Shown here one piece after another: positions 43,501 through 51,936 of a DNA stretch of 64,000 nucleotides (position 1 is its first letter; each line of letters starts with the position of its first letter). Made by a program: the position numbers and the translations under genes. The notes under the pieces are model-generated. The model was not told where the DNA came from. It did no database searches and saw nothing but the letters and a program-made list of their open reading frames with translations. The stretch lies in NCBI GenBank assembly GCA_913058495.1, contig CAJXQC010000001.1:186779-250778 (forward strand), written 5' to 3'. The DNA is from an uncultured Balneola sp. (GTDB lineage: Bacteria; Bacteroidota; Rhodothermia; Balneolales; Balneolaceae).

Positions 43501-43849
43501 TGGTAGTGATGCACCATCCAGCTTAGCTTCAGATATTGAACAGTTGGAAGAAAAACTGGACGAAATTAATATGATCATGTTTGGTGATCGATTAGCGGGA
43601 CGCTTGGAAATTCAACGAGCTCCATCGTTAAATTCCAGAATAAATAATGCGATTGGCGCCGGAACTTCATCGTCATCTGATCCGACCGGAACATCAAAAC
43701 GTGTTGCTGAAATAGCAAAGAAACAACTGAAGCCGGTAATCGATATGCTGAAAGAGATCATAAATACGGACATTCCTGAAATTGATCGTATGCTAAATCA
43801 AACTAATGCTCCATGGACGCCGGGAAGGATTTTAGAGATAGATTGGTGA
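40562..43849 (+). CDS. Large secreted BNR/Asp-box (sortilin-like) repeat protein
   Basis: 1095 residues. Signal peptide 1-21 (ending TLYAQ). At least nine Asp-box motifs (S/T-x-D-x-G-x-T/S-W) mark beta-propeller blades: KSIDGGKSW, KTTDGGENW, KSTDAGKTW, RSDDRGESW, ESFDRGKTW, RSDDMGQSW, SEDGGETW, KSTNLGKSW, ASIDGGEYW. Residues 750-1095 add a second region with RKGINRIYWDLTYP and a helical tail. Proteins like this are often called glycosyl hydrolases, but no catalytic residues can be pointed to; the fold is that of VPS10/sortilin propellers. It probably stands alone, with a long leader. Confidence 0.88.
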   Translation: MKRLTSLLSFVLLISTSTLYAQKSDKDSRYDIAWNSLEFRSIGPAFTSGRISDFAVNPDNHSEFYIATASGGVWKTENGGISLKPVFDNEGSYSIGFVAMDPNNHNVVWVGTGENNNQRSVAYGDGVYKSIDGGKSWKHMGLKNSEHIGMIEIDPRDSDVVYVAATGPLWSSGGDRGLYKTTDGGENWEKVLEISEHTGVNEVHMDPRDPDVLYATAHQRRRRVFTYISGGPESAIYKSTDAGKTWNKTMRGMPGGDIGRIGMDISTANPDVVYAVVEAESGKSGFYRSDDRGESWEKQSNYSSSGNYYQEVIADPVDVDLVYVMNTYSGVSEDGGKTFNNVGEKNKHIDNHALWINPDNPSHLLNGNDGGVYESFDRGKTWRFFTNLPVTQFYKVAADNAEPFYNIYGGTQDNFTLGGPSRTNATTGINDDEWFVTVLGDGFEPHVDPTNPNIVYAQSQYGGLARFDKQSGEQQNIRPQAPDADYDYNWNWDSPFFISTHDNKRLYFASDRVLRSDDMGQSWREVSGDLTRQLDRNKFEVMDKVWPMDAIAKNASTSVYGSIVALAESPLDENLLYAGTDDGLVHVSEDGGETWKKYDKFPGVPDMVYVNELIASEHDRNTVYVAFNNHKNGDFKPYILKSTNLGKSWKSITNNLPERGSIYSIAEDFETGNLLFVGTEFSMFASIDGGEYWKELNKGLPTVAVRDIDIQKRENDLILGTFGRSFYVMDDYSALQELSKEVAEKEAYLFSTRHAYQYQQYSRIAASNTISWLGPKGFQGEDYFLGENPEFGAAFTYYLKDGYKTKKAIREAEEAKKRKDGETVYYPTYEQLKAEEEEEAPFLIFTVKDANGEVVRELKTSPRKGINRIYWDLTYPQITRLNTRDADQSKDFDSGLMVLPGMYTVELSKSIDGEVTQLTEAQSFEVRSLGNVTLPAEDPEAMLAFHKQLNQLSKAANSARSAVGEAQERLQYYKGALKALGSDAPSSLASDIEQLEEKLDEINMIMFGDRLAGRLEIQRAPSLNSRINNAIGAGTSSSSDPTGTSKRVAEIAKKQLKPVIDMLKEIINTDIPEIDRMLNQTNAPWTPGRILEIDW

Positions 43850-43859
43850 TGCATGCAGT

Positions 43860-44014
43860 TAAGAGCGCATGGCGACGCGCTCTTACTCTGGATCCGATTG
43901 TATCCGTCGGATCATAACCAATCAAATCAAGAACTACGGTTCCAACACAGAGCATTGGAACGAGTAGAAATCATTTTCAATATGTAGAGACGTAAAATTT
44001 TACGTCCCTACATA
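43860..44014. repeat. Run of four short hairpins between convergent genes
   Basis: Hairpins: TAAGAGCGC / GCGCTCTTA (43860-43885); GATCCGA / TCGGATC (43891-43913); GTTCCAA / TTGGAAC (43939-43961); and TATGTAGAGACGTAAAA facing its near-complement with no loop (43981-44014, one mismatch). They lie between the BNR gene and the convergent antiporter gene, where the first and last could end both transcripts. Confidence 0.7.
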
Positions 44015-44019
44015 TAAAA

Positions 44020-45570
44020 TCAAACAAAGAAAAAGACCAGCGCCGAATACATCACAATTGCTAAACTGCCGGCAACCATTGCCAGTGGAAACTGTGTTTT
44101 TACGTGATCCATGAGGTCGCATCCTGTTGCCAAAGAAGATAAAATGGTTGTATCAGATATAGGCGAGCACTGATCACCAAACACGGAACCACCGATCACC
44201 GCTGAAAAGCACAATGTGAGAAAAAACGGGTCAGGAACTATTGCCCATGCCAGAGGAACGGCTACGGGAAATACTACCGCGTAAGTTCCCCATGAAGTGC
44301 CTGTAGAAAAAGCAATGATCATACAGAAAACCATAAGTAATCCGGGAAGGATAATCGGGTTTATTATTCCACCAACGATATCTACAACATAAGCTGCGGT
44401 TCCAACAGCATCAGCAACTTCCTTAAGAGTAACGGCAAATGCCAGAATAATAGCACCGATAGTGACTCCTTTACATCCATCTACAAATCCATCAATTGCA
44501 TCTTGTAATTTCATGCCTTTGGCTACTGCTATTCCCAGTCCGGCAAGCACAGCTAATACAAATGCTTCTGCAATTAATAGAGTGGCATCATTACCCATAT
44601 CCAGAATAAAGAACGTATAAAAGAATGGAATGATAGCTACTCCAAGCAGAGTTCCTATCGGTCCGAAAAAATCTATCAAACCGGGTTTGTAGCCTTCCGG
44701 AATTTTTTGTTCTGTGAGTTCATCTGCTGCCATAGGTGTGGCTCCATCTCTATCCAGCTTTCCTTCTTCTCTGGAACGTTTGATAGCCGCGCGCATTTGC
44801 TTTCCGGGAATCCATGGCAGTTTCTCCCATGCAAAAAGCAGAGTCAGAATAATGGAAAAGATCGCATAAAAATTAAATGGTAAAGCTGATAAGAAAAAAC
44901 TGATCCCATCCTGAGTAGTTTCAAAAAGGGCATTTGTACCGATCACTAAGCCGGCTACATAAATGGGCCAAACATTGAAGGGAATAAGTGTTGCAATAGG
45001 TGAAGCGGTTGAATCCACTACATAAGAAAGTTCTTCATGAGAAACTTTGTGCTTGTCGGCGATTGGTCGAACAGTGGCTCCTGTCAGGATCGTACTTATT
45101 GTTCCGCCTTGATGGAATACAATTCCCATAAACCAAGTAAACAGTTTGGCAGACACAGGACCTTTTACCATTTTCTCACTAGCCCATCTTGCAAATTTTT
45201 CAGCACCACCGGTTCGTGTCCAGATTCCGATCAATCCGCCTAGCGCCCAGAGATAAACCAGAAGAATTAAGGCAAAACTCTCTGTGCCAATTGATGGTAT
45301 CAGAAATTCCTGGACTACATTGATTTTATTCGAAATTACAGCTCCCAGGCAAATCCCCAGAAATAATGAACTGGCTACTTCCCCGGTATAAAACGCAAGA
45401 AAGATGGCAAGTAACGGAGGAGTGATAGACCAAAACCCGTAATGACCATTTTCCTGAACAAAACCATCAGAAAAGTAAACGGCAATAACGGAGATAATAA
45501 ATGTGAGAATGGCTCCCTGAACAATTCTTTTTCTGGTGTCGGGATCGGTAAATTTTTCTTTAATATTCAA
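44020..45570 (-). CDS. NhaC-family Na+/H+ antiporter
   Basis: 516 residues, eleven or more hydrophobic segments. The NhaC signature lies in the second half: FGDQCSPISDTTILSSLATG, followed by CDLMDHVKTQ. Mid-protein HQGGTISTILTGATVRPIAD and DSTASPIATLIPFN match the internal repeat of the family. Residues 265-310 form a charged cytoplasmic loop (KRSREEGKLDRDGATPM). It exchanges Na+ for H+ or an amine substrate; the family includes malate-lactate antiporters, so the substrate is not certain. Confidence 0.88.
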   Translation of the reverse strand: MNIKEKFTDPDTRKRIVQGAILTFIISVIAVYFSDGFVQENGHYGFWSITPPLLAIFLAFYTGEVASSLFLGICLGAVISNKINVVQEFLIPSIGTESFALILLVYLWALGGLIGIWTRTGGAEKFARWASEKMVKGPVSAKLFTWFMGIVFHQGGTISTILTGATVRPIADKHKVSHEELSYVVDSTASPIATLIPFNVWPIYVAGLVIGTNALFETTQDGISFFLSALPFNFYAIFSIILTLLFAWEKLPWIPGKQMRAAIKRSREEGKLDRDGATPMAADELTEQKIPEGYKPGLIDFFGPIGTLLGVAIIPFFYTFFILDMGNDATLLIAEAFVLAVLAGLGIAVAKGMKLQDAIDGFVDGCKGVTIGAIILAFAVTLKEVADAVGTAAYVVDIVGGIINPIILPGLLMVFCMIIAFSTGTSWGTYAVVFPVAVPLAWAIVPDPFFLTLCFSAVIGGSVFGDQCSPISDTTILSSLATGCDLMDHVKTQFPLAMVAGSLAIVMYSALVFFFV

Positions 45571-45614
45571 ACTGTAAAGATTTATTTTAGTTGAAATAAA
45601 TATGTCTTAAATAA

Positions 45615-46745
45615 ATGACATGCTTTGTAAAAGCAATATTTAAAAGTATTAAAGATATTATACTAAATTTTATGGGGACAGATTTTAAGGACAACATCTT
45701 TTTCATAGCCAAAACTATCTTATTCTGGTTTTTTGCTTTTCTATTTTATGATGTGTTTCGGAGGATGGGTTTGTCTCAGGAAGATGGTGTTGTTTTATTA
45801 AGAGAACCTTTATCAAGGACAGAGAATTTGGAACTTACCTTGATATTGAGTTTTGTAACAGGGTTTATCTATTCTTTGATTGAGTTTGGGTTTGAAAACC
45901 AATTATTGAAAAGAAGAGGGTTAGGTGTTCGGTTATTAATAAAAACGATAAGTTATTTCCTTCTTATCAATATTGTAGTAATCCTTGCCATTGAACAGCT
46001 AAACAGGTTTTTGACGGTCCCTTTAGAATATTCATATACACAGCTTATCACAAACGGCGCTGTACATTCATTCATAATCTACTTTATCACCTGTAGCTTG
46101 TTATTTACTTTTTTCAGAATAGTAAATGAGAAATTTGGTAAGGGAGTGCTGAGAGATATGCTTTTGGGGAAATACCGGAATCCTAGAATAGAAAAAAAGA
46201 TCTTCATGTTTGTGGACTTGAAGTCTTCCACTATGCTGGCAGAAAAAATGGGGTATATAAAATACAGTTCACTTATTCAGCAATGTTTTTATGATCTGAA
46301 TGAGGTGGTTCGTAAATACGATGGTCAGATCTATCAATATGTAGGTGATGAGGCGGTAATTTTTTGGGATTTTGATAAAGGAATTCAAAAGAACAGATGT
46401 ATAGAATGCTTTTTCGCATTTCGAAATAAACTCCATCTGAAAAGTGGATTCTATAAAAAGAAATTTCAGCTTTTACCCGAGTTTAAAGCCGGTATTCACG
46501 GAGGAGATTTAATTGTAACAGAGGTGGGGGTAGCTAAAAAGGAGATCGCTTATCATGGAGATGTGATAAACACTACAGCCCGAATTCAGGAACAATGCAG
46601 TAGTTTTGAGAAAGAGTTATTGATTTCAGGATCAATTTATAATGAGCTGAAGTTTAATGGAGTCCATTCCTGTATCAATCTAGGAGAGGTACTTTTAAAA
46701 GGAAAACAAAAACCTATTGAGATCTACACAGTAAAAGAAAACTAA
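45615..46745 (+). CDS. Membrane-bound adenylate/guanylate cyclase
   Basis: 376 residues. Four membrane segments lie at about residues 25-45, 75-95, 105-128 and 145-168, then a class III cyclase domain. Metal-binding Asp residues are in FMFVDLKSST and YQYVGDEAVIFW; the transition-state Asn/Arg are in HGDVINTTARIQE. So the site looks complete. Base specificity cannot be read safely. A second ATG at 45672 may be the true start, since it begins just before the first membrane segment. The gene ends 6 bases before the convergent ABC-F gene. Confidence 0.9.
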   Translation: MTCFVKAIFKSIKDIILNFMGTDFKDNIFFIAKTILFWFFAFLFYDVFRRMGLSQEDGVVLLREPLSRTENLELTLILSFVTGFIYSLIEFGFENQLLKRRGLGVRLLIKTISYFLLINIVVILAIEQLNRFLTVPLEYSYTQLITNGAVHSFIIYFITCSLLFTFFRIVNEKFGKGVLRDMLLGKYRNPRIEKKIFMFVDLKSSTMLAEKMGYIKYSSLIQQCFYDLNEVVRKYDGQIYQYVGDEAVIFWDFDKGIQKNRCIECFFAFRNKLHLKSGFYKKKFQLLPEFKAGIHGGDLIVTEVGVAKKEIAYHGDVINTTARIQEQCSSFEKELLISGSIYNELKFNGVHSCINLGEVLLKGKQKPIEIYTVKEN

Positions 46746-46751
46746 ACTGAA

Positions 46752-48635
46752 CTAAGCACGCTCCGCCAGTTCCAACCACCGAAACTCTTTTTCTTCCAAT
46801 TCTTCCTTTAAAGCGCTGAATGTTTCGGAAAGCTCCTGAAGTTTTTCATAATCAAGATCGGAATTGCTCATTTGGCGATGAATCGCAGACTTTTTCTTCT
46901 CCAGTTCTTCGATCTCTTTTTCCAGCTTCTGATATTCTTTTCGTTCGTTAAAACTGAGTTTCTCGGGATCAGAATTTGATGGCTTGGGATGATCTGACTT
47001 CTTTTTTTCAGATGAACCACTTTTTTGCCCACTTTCCTGTTCAGCTTTTAAAGCTCTGTATTCAGAATATGTACCGTTAAAATCATTAACCTCTCCATTC
47101 CCTTCAAACACAAAATAGTGTTCTACCAAATTATCCATGAAATAGCGATCATGAGATACAATGATCAGGCAACCTCCAAAGTTGGAAAGAAAATCTTCCA
47201 GTTTTTCCAATGTGATAAGATCCAGATCATTTGTAGGCTCATCCAGTATCAGGAAGTTCGGGTTCTTGATCAGCACCATCATTAAGCCAAGACGTCTTTT
47301 CTCTCCGCCGCTTAACTTTGAAACCGGAGTGTACTGCATCTTGGAATCGAACATAAAATGTTCCAGAAACTGAGAAACAGAAATGGTATCGCCGTTTGCC
47401 AATACGATCACTTCCGCAATCTCTTTGATGACATCGATCACTCGTTCTTTTTCTTTGATCTCAATACCGGATTGCTTGTAATGTCCGTAAACAATGGTTT
47501 GACCGGTTTCGACCTCTCCTGAATCAACGGGTTCTTCTCCGGTAATTATCTTCAGGAAAGTACTTTTACCAACTCCATTTTTTCCGATGATCCCGATTCG
47601 TTCTCCTTTATTAAAGGAGTATTCGAAGTCTTTCAGAATAACGAGATCATCAAAGCTTTTGCTTACTTTTTTAAGTTCCAAAACCTGTCCACCAATGCGG
47701 GACATGTCAACTTCCAACTTTACTTCTTGCTTTACTTTTCCTGACTTGGCTTTTTTTTCCGTTTGATAAAAAGCATCTATTCTTGATTTAGATTTGGTAG
47801 TTCGGGCTTTAGGCTGGCGACGCATCCACTCTTGCTCTTTCTTCATCAACTTGCCGGCTTTGGCTACTTCCGTAGCGTAAACCTCTTCACGCTCAGCTTT
47901 CTTTTGCAGGAAATATTCGTAGTTCCCTTTGTGGTGATAAAGTTGGCCATCTTCGATTTCTAAAATGTGATTACAAACTCTGTCCAAGAAATACCTGTCG
48001 TGAGTTACCATCAATAGAGTCATGGTACTTTTTGTAAGATAAGCTTCCAGCCACTCGATCATTTCCACATCCAGGTGGTTTGTTGGCTCATCCAGGATCA
48101 AAAGATCAGGTTCGTCAAGCAGAGCAAAAGCTAAGGCTACACGTTTTCTTTGTCCACCCGACAGAGAAGAAATGGATTGATCCAGATCATGAATATTCAG
48201 TACTCCCAGTATTTGATGGAGTCGTTGTTCATAATCCCAGGCATTTGCAGCATCCATTTTTGCGAGCGCTTTATCAAACGCTTCCTGAGTTTTCTCGTTG
48301 TAATCTTCAGCTTGGGCAGCTACAGCTTTTTCATACTGCTGAACCACTTTCACCATCTCATTTTCTCCGTGCGCTATAAACTGGTTGATGGTCATGGAGT
48401 CGTCGAGTTCGGGTTCCTGTTCCAGCATAGCTACTTTGATCCCATTACGGATCATCACCTCTCCGGAATCAGGAGTTTCATTTCCGGCTAATATTTTTAA
48501 CAAAGTTGATTTACCAACACCATTTTGAGCAATGAGCGCAGTTTTGTCTCCTTTTGAGATGCCAAAAGTGAGGTCCTCGAATAAAAGTTTAAGGCCGTAT
48601 TTTTTACCCAGATTTTCTGTGGAGAGGTAGGTCAT
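46752..48635 (-). CDS. ABC-F ATPase, Uup-like
   Basis: 627 residues, two ABC domains with no membrane part. Walker A motifs AQNGVGKSTLL and GKNGVGKSTFL; signatures LSGGQRKRVALA and LSGGEKRRLGLM; Walker [13 protein letters not shown] and [12 protein letters not shown]. The last 90 residues are a coiled coil (KLEKEIEELEKKKSAIHRQM), which is the Uup C-terminal domain. Uup-type proteins act on ribosomes and affect transposon excision and replication forks. It is not an antibiotic-resistance ABC-F by arm or linker type, as far as I can tell. Confidence 0.92.
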   Translation of the reverse strand: MTYLSTENLGKKYGLKLLFEDLTFGISKGDKTALIAQNGVGKSTLLKILAGNETPDSGEVMIRNGIKVAMLEQEPELDDSMTINQFIAHGENEMVKVVQQYEKAVAAQAEDYNEKTQEAFDKALAKMDAANAWDYEQRLHQILGVLNIHDLDQSISSLSGGQRKRVALAFALLDEPDLLILDEPTNHLDVEMIEWLEAYLTKSTMTLLMVTHDRYFLDRVCNHILEIEDGQLYHHKGNYEYFLQKKAEREEVYATEVAKAGKLMKKEQEWMRRQPKARTTKSKSRIDAFYQTEKKAKSGKVKQEVKLEVDMSRIGGQVLELKKVSKSFDDLVILKDFEYSFNKGERIGIIGKNGVGKSTFLKIITGEEPVDSGEVETGQTIVYGHYKQSGIEIKEKERVIDVIKEIAEVIVLANGDTISVSQFLEHFMFDSKMQYTPVSKLSGGEKRRLGLMMVLIKNPNFLILDEPTNDLDLITLEKLEDFLSNFGGCLIIVSHDRYFMDNLVEHYFVFEGNGEVNDFNGTYSEYRALKAEQESGQKSGSSEKKKSDHPKPSNSDPEKLSFNERKEYQKLEKEIEELEKKKSAIHRQMSNSDLDYEKLQELSETFSALKEELEEKEFRWLELAERA

Positions 48636-48799
48636 AAATCAGTTTGAACATTAAGTCTTGATGAAGTAGGTAATATACGGTAAATGTGAGCGAATCATGA
48701 ATAATGATTATGCAAATTACTTTATGTGAGGTGCTTTCTTGCAAAATTCAGAATCTATGTTTATTTGTATAGTACACTAACAATTTATCGGAGAATGCT

Positions 48800-49243
48800 A
48801 TGCTTGTTAAAAATCTTCTGCAGAAAAAAGGAAATGCAATCTATTCTGTAAACCCTGATAATTCCGTTTATCAGGCAATTGAAAAGATGGCTGAGTTGGA
48901 TATTGGAGCGCTGGTTGTAATGAGCAATGATGTTCTGAAAGGAATTATTTCAGAGAGAGATTATCGAAATAAAGTGATCCTGAAAGGAAGAGCTTCCAGA
49001 ACTACGGCTGTAAAACAGATAATGTCAGATAAAGTGGTGTGCGTAACTCCTGATGATTCTGTGAACTTGTGTATGCAATTGATGACTGACAAACGAATTC
49101 GCCACTTACCTGTCTTGGATGATGAAAAACTTGTCGGAGTTATTTCTATTGGAGATGTGGTAAAATCAGTGATCGAAAATCAGAAAAACGAAATCGATTC
49201 TTTGAGAGATTATATCACCAGTGGGAGTGGGTATCCGGGGTAG
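48800..49243 (+). CDS. Protein with two CBS domains
   Basis: 147 residues, a Bateman module alone. CBS1 includes SVYQAIEKMAELDIGALVVM and LKGIISERDYRNKVI; CBS2 includes CMQLMTDKRIRHLPVLDDE and LVGVISIGDVVKSVIE. Such modules bind adenosine nucleotides and often regulate partners in trans; the partner is not apparent. Its start is 20 bases after AACAATTTATCGGAG (a good Shine-Dalgarno, GGAG). Confidence 0.9.
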   Translation: MLVKNLLQKKGNAIYSVNPDNSVYQAIEKMAELDIGALVVMSNDVLKGIISERDYRNKVILKGRASRTTAVKQIMSDKVVCVTPDDSVNLCMQLMTDKRIRHLPVLDDEKLVGVISIGDVVKSVIENQKNEIDSLRDYITSGSGYPG

Positions 49244-49308
49244 TTTTTCGTATTTAAATTCGAGCTCGTAACCAAATCTCTCCTTGAGGGGAAGCATGTG
49301 CTGAGCTT

Positions 49309-49350
49309 GATTCAGTAATTAATAGAATTAAAGAACTGATCGAAAAAATA
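49309..49350 (+). pseudogene. 3' relic of a second DUF559 gene copy
   Basis: The reading GATTCAGTAATT (49309-49320) then AATAGAATTAAAGAACTG encodes DSVINRIKELIEK. The intact DUF559 gene ends DSVIRFLKSKIKELNEK (codons from 49889). Both are followed within a few bases by the same AAAATAAATCTCCCTTCGAAGGG string. The relic is joined upstream to a TCTCCTTGAGGGGA palindrome, so most of the gene has been deleted. It is a fragment and does not code. Confidence 0.65.
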
Positions 49351-49352
49351 AA

Positions 49353-49370
49353 TCTCCCTTCGAAGGGAGA
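49353..49370. repeat. CTTCGAAG-centred palindrome, upstream copy
   Basis: TCTCCCTTCGAAGGGAGA, 18 bases, fully palindromic. It is followed by a second dyad, GATCATCCAAA / TTTGGATGATC (49372-49382 and 49389-49399). The preceding CGAAAAA-TAAATCTCCC also precedes the palindrome at 49959. Confidence 0.9.
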
Positions 49371-49465
49371 CGATCATCCAAATGGTTCTTTGGATGATCC
49401 GAGGGATGTTGTGAGGTTTTTGAATTAGCAAACTTTACAATATCTCCGTTCCTACATCCCCCGCA

Positions 49466-49504
49466 AAATCTCTGGACGAGATTTTGAACCCCCTTCGAAG
49501 GGGG
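49466..49504. repeat. CTTCGAAG-centred palindrome just before the DUF559 gene
   Basis: AAAATCTC TGGAC GAGATTTT (49466-49486), followed by CCCCTTCGAAGGGG (49491-49504). Same core as the palindromes at 49353 and 49959, here 34 bases before the DUF559 frame. Confidence 0.85.
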
Positions 49505-49564
49505 ATTTGGATGCTTTTCTTAAATTTTTTGTAAGGAATGGGCTTTGAAGCGGTCTTACTTGGT

Positions 49565-49954
49565 ATGGCAAGAAATACCATCATACCATACGATCCGAGA
49601 TTACGTCGAAGAGCACGGGAGTTAAGAAATAACTCAACGTTGGGTGAAGTTTTACTTTGGAAACAGCTTAATCGCAAAAAATTAGGAGTAGGATTCCATC
49701 GGCAAGTACCGATCAGTCATTTCATAGTAGATTTTTATTGCCACGAAATCATGTTAGCAATCGAAGTTGATGGAAGCATTCACAATACCATTCAGCAAAA
49801 AGCCAAAGACATTGAGCGTCAATATCATCTGGAGCAACTCGGAGTTCGTTTTATCAGAATTGAAGATTCAGATGTAAAAAAGAATATGGATTCTGTAATT
49901 CGATTTCTGAAATCCAAAATCAAAGAGCTGAACGAAAAAGAAGTCGAAAAATAA
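49565..49954 (+). CDS. DUF559 protein, very-short-patch-repair-like nuclease fold
   Basis: 129 residues from ATG 49565; an in-frame ATG at 49538 is possible but the family begins near MARNTIIPYDPRLRRRARELRNN. Core: STLGEVLLWKQLNRKKLG, then VGFHRQVPISHFIVDFYC, then LAIEVDGSIH, then LGVRFIRIEDSDV. The Asp of VDFYC and the Glu-Val-Asp of IEVDG fit the Vsr/PD-(D/E)xK active site. Function is unknown; no methylase or restriction partner is near. Its stop codon lies inside a repeat that carries the downstream palindrome, and a relic of a second copy lies upstream. Confidence 0.85.
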   Translation: MARNTIIPYDPRLRRRARELRNNSTLGEVLLWKQLNRKKLGVGFHRQVPISHFIVDFYCHEIMLAIEVDGSIHNTIQQKAKDIERQYHLEQLGVRFIRIEDSDVKKNMDSVIRFLKSKIKELNEKEVEK

Positions 49955-49958
49955 ATCT

Positions 49959-49970
49959 CCCTTCGAAGGG
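49959..49970. repeat. CTTCGAAG-centred palindrome, downstream copy
   Basis: CCCTTCGAAGGG, within TCTCCCTTCGAAGGGGGG. With the CGAAAAATAAATCTCCC before it, this forms a direct repeat of 49341-49369. The DUF559 stop (TAA 49952-49954) is part of that repeat. Confidence 0.9.
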
Positions 49971-50058
49971 GGGATTTATATATTCAATAAATTTGGAGGT
50001 TCTCAAAATTCCACCCTTCAAAACTCCTTAACTCTCCGTACATTTGGGTTCTTTCTCA

Positions 50059-50140
50059 AAAGTCATTCTGAGGATACTTCCGAAGAATCTTCACATACGG
50101 ATTAATGTGCAGATCCTTCGCTGCCGCTCTGGATGACTTT
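50059..50140. repeat. Imperfect palindrome of the class also seen at 2961-3082
   Basis: AAAGTCAT (50059-50066) pairs with ATGACTTT (50133-50140); inside, GAAGAATCTTCACAT faces ATGTGCAGATCCTTC. It resembles a dispersed repeat widespread in this phylum. It lies in the leader of ettA. Confidence 0.65.
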
Positions 50141-50164
50141 AATACATAACAAACTACAAGTACA

Positions 50165-51835
50165 GTGAGTGATCAAAAGATAATTTTTTCGATGGTGGGC
50201 GTAAGTAAAGTCCACAAACCAAATAAAACCGTTTTAAAGGATATCTACCTTTCATTTTTCTACGGCGCCAAGATCGGTGTTCTGGGATTAAACGGTGCAG
50301 GTAAATCAACTTTATTACGATTGATCGCAGGTGTAGATCAGGATTATCAAGGAGAGATCAGTTCTCAAAAAGGGATTACGTTTGGGTATCTGGAACAAGA
50401 GCCAAAGCTGGACCCGGAAAAGACAGTCAAAGAAATTGTAGAGGAAGGTGTACAGGAAACAGTTGATCTCATCAATGAATACGAAGCTGTAAACGCGGCT
50501 TTTGGAGATCCGGATGCAGATTTTGACGCACTTATCGCGAAGCAAGCAAAACTTCAGGAAAAGATAGACCAAATTGATGCTTGGGATCTGGATGCAAAAT
50601 TGAATCAGGCAATGGACGCTCTCCGTTGTCCTCCCGGAGATACTTCCGTTAAAGTGCTTTCCGGTGGAGAAGCTCGTCGTGTAGCTCTTTGTAGATTGCT
50701 ATTGAAGAAACCAGATGTTCTATTATTGGATGAGCCGACAAACCATTTAGATGCGGAATCAGTGGGGTGGTTAGAGCAACATTTAGCTCGCTATGAAGGA
50801 ACTGTAATCGCTGTAACGCATGATCGTTATTTCTTAGATAATGTTGCAGGATGGATTCTGGAACTAGATAGAGGAGAAGGAATTCCGTTCAAAGGAAATT
50901 ATACTTCTTGGTTGGAACAGAAATCGGAACGACTTCGCCAGGAAGAGAAGCAGGAATCCAACAGACAAAAAACATTACAACAGGAATTGGAGTGGATTCG
51001 TCAAAATCCGAAGGGAAGGAGAGCCAAAAGCAAAGCTCGTATCAATTCTTATGAAGAGTTATTGGCAAAGGATCAGGAAAAACGAAATGATGATATGCAG
51101 ATCGTTATTCCTGCCGGACCTCGTCTGGGAACTAAAGTGATCGTCGCCGAAGGCGTAGCAAAAGGATACGGAGATAAGCTTCTGGTTGAAGACATGGAGT
51201 TTCAATTACCTCCGGGTGGGATTGTTGGAGTGGTTGGTCCAAATGGTGCGGGTAAAACGACGTTGTTCAAAATGATTATTGGGGAAGAACAACCGGATTC
51301 CGGAAAGCTAGAAATTGGCGAAACGGTTGAGCTAGGATATGTGGATCAAAAACGACCACTAGATCCAAGTAAGACTATTTGGGAAGAAATTTCAGGTGGA
51401 CACGAAATCCTGAAACTCGGAAACAGAGAAGTCAATTCCAGAGCATATGTTGCCAGATTCAATTTCAGCGGAAGTGATCAACAAAAGAAAACAAGCCAAA
51501 TTTCGGGTGGAGAGAGAAATCGTGTTCATTTAGCCAAAATGTTGAAAGAAGGTGCAAATGTACTTCTGCTTGATGAGCCGACAAATGATCTGGATGTAAA
51601 TACACTTCGTGCCTTGGAAGAAGCTCTACTCGAATTCGCCGGTTGTGCAGTTGTTATTTCTCATGATAGGTGGTTTTTAGATCGTGTTGCTACTCATATT
51701 CTGGCCTTTGAAGGAAACAGCCAAACTTATTGGTTTGAAGGAAACTACGAAGAGTATGAAGCGCATCGCAAAGAACGCTTAGGCATTTCTGAAGATCAGC
51801 CTCAACGAATTCATTACAAAAAGCTGACGAGATAG
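50165..51835 (+). CDS. ettA: Energy-dependent translational throttle protein EttA
   Basis: ABC-F ATPase that gates the first translocation step of ribosomes according to energy state. 556 residues, normal EttA length. N-terminal [20 protein letters not shown] and [20 protein letters not shown] are nearly diagnostic. Other motifs: [27 protein letters not shown], the linker with [30 protein letters not shown], and [12 protein letters not shown]. Start is GTG 50165, with only a weak Shine-Dalgarno. Confidence 0.95.
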   Translation: MSDQKIIFSMVGVSKVHKPNKTVLKDIYLSFFYGAKIGVLGLNGAGKSTLLRLIAGVDQDYQGEISSQKGITFGYLEQEPKLDPEKTVKEIVEEGVQETVDLINEYEAVNAAFGDPDADFDALIAKQAKLQEKIDQIDAWDLDAKLNQAMDALRCPPGDTSVKVLSGGEARRVALCRLLLKKPDVLLLDEPTNHLDAESVGWLEQHLARYEGTVIAVTHDRYFLDNVAGWILELDRGEGIPFKGNYTSWLEQKSERLRQEEKQESNRQKTLQQELEWIRQNPKGRRAKSKARINSYEELLAKDQEKRNDDMQIVIPAGPRLGTKVIVAEGVAKGYGDKLLVEDMEFQLPPGGIVGVVGPNGAGKTTLFKMIIGEEQPDSGKLEIGETVELGYVDQKRPLDPSKTIWEEISGGHEILKLGNREVNSRAYVARFNFSGSDQQKKTSQISGGERNRVHLAKMLKEGANVLLLDEPTNDLDVNTLRALEEALLEFAGCAVVISHDRWFLDRVATHILAFEGNSQTYWFEGNYEEYEAHRKERLGISEDQPQRIHYKKLTR

Positions 51836-51936
51836 CATCCAAAAATACCCCATTCGGGTGATTTATTAGCGAGAACATTCTGAGCATTTTGACTCCGTCA
51901 ACTCACGATCGAGTGAAATAATAAAAGGAGTGCAAA

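Noticed and set aside
40562-43849. Calling the BNR protein a glycosidase
   Set aside because: Asp-box repeats are shared by sialidases and sortilins; no catalytic residues could be identified.
49538-49954. DUF559 gene as a restriction-modification or Vsr repair gene
   Set aside because: No methyltransferase or specificity gene is near, and the family is mostly solitary. The repeat context fits a different role better.
46752-51835. The two ABC-F genes as antibiotic-resistance factors
   Set aside because: The first has the Uup coiled-coil C-terminus, and the second matches EttA along its whole length; both are housekeeping types.
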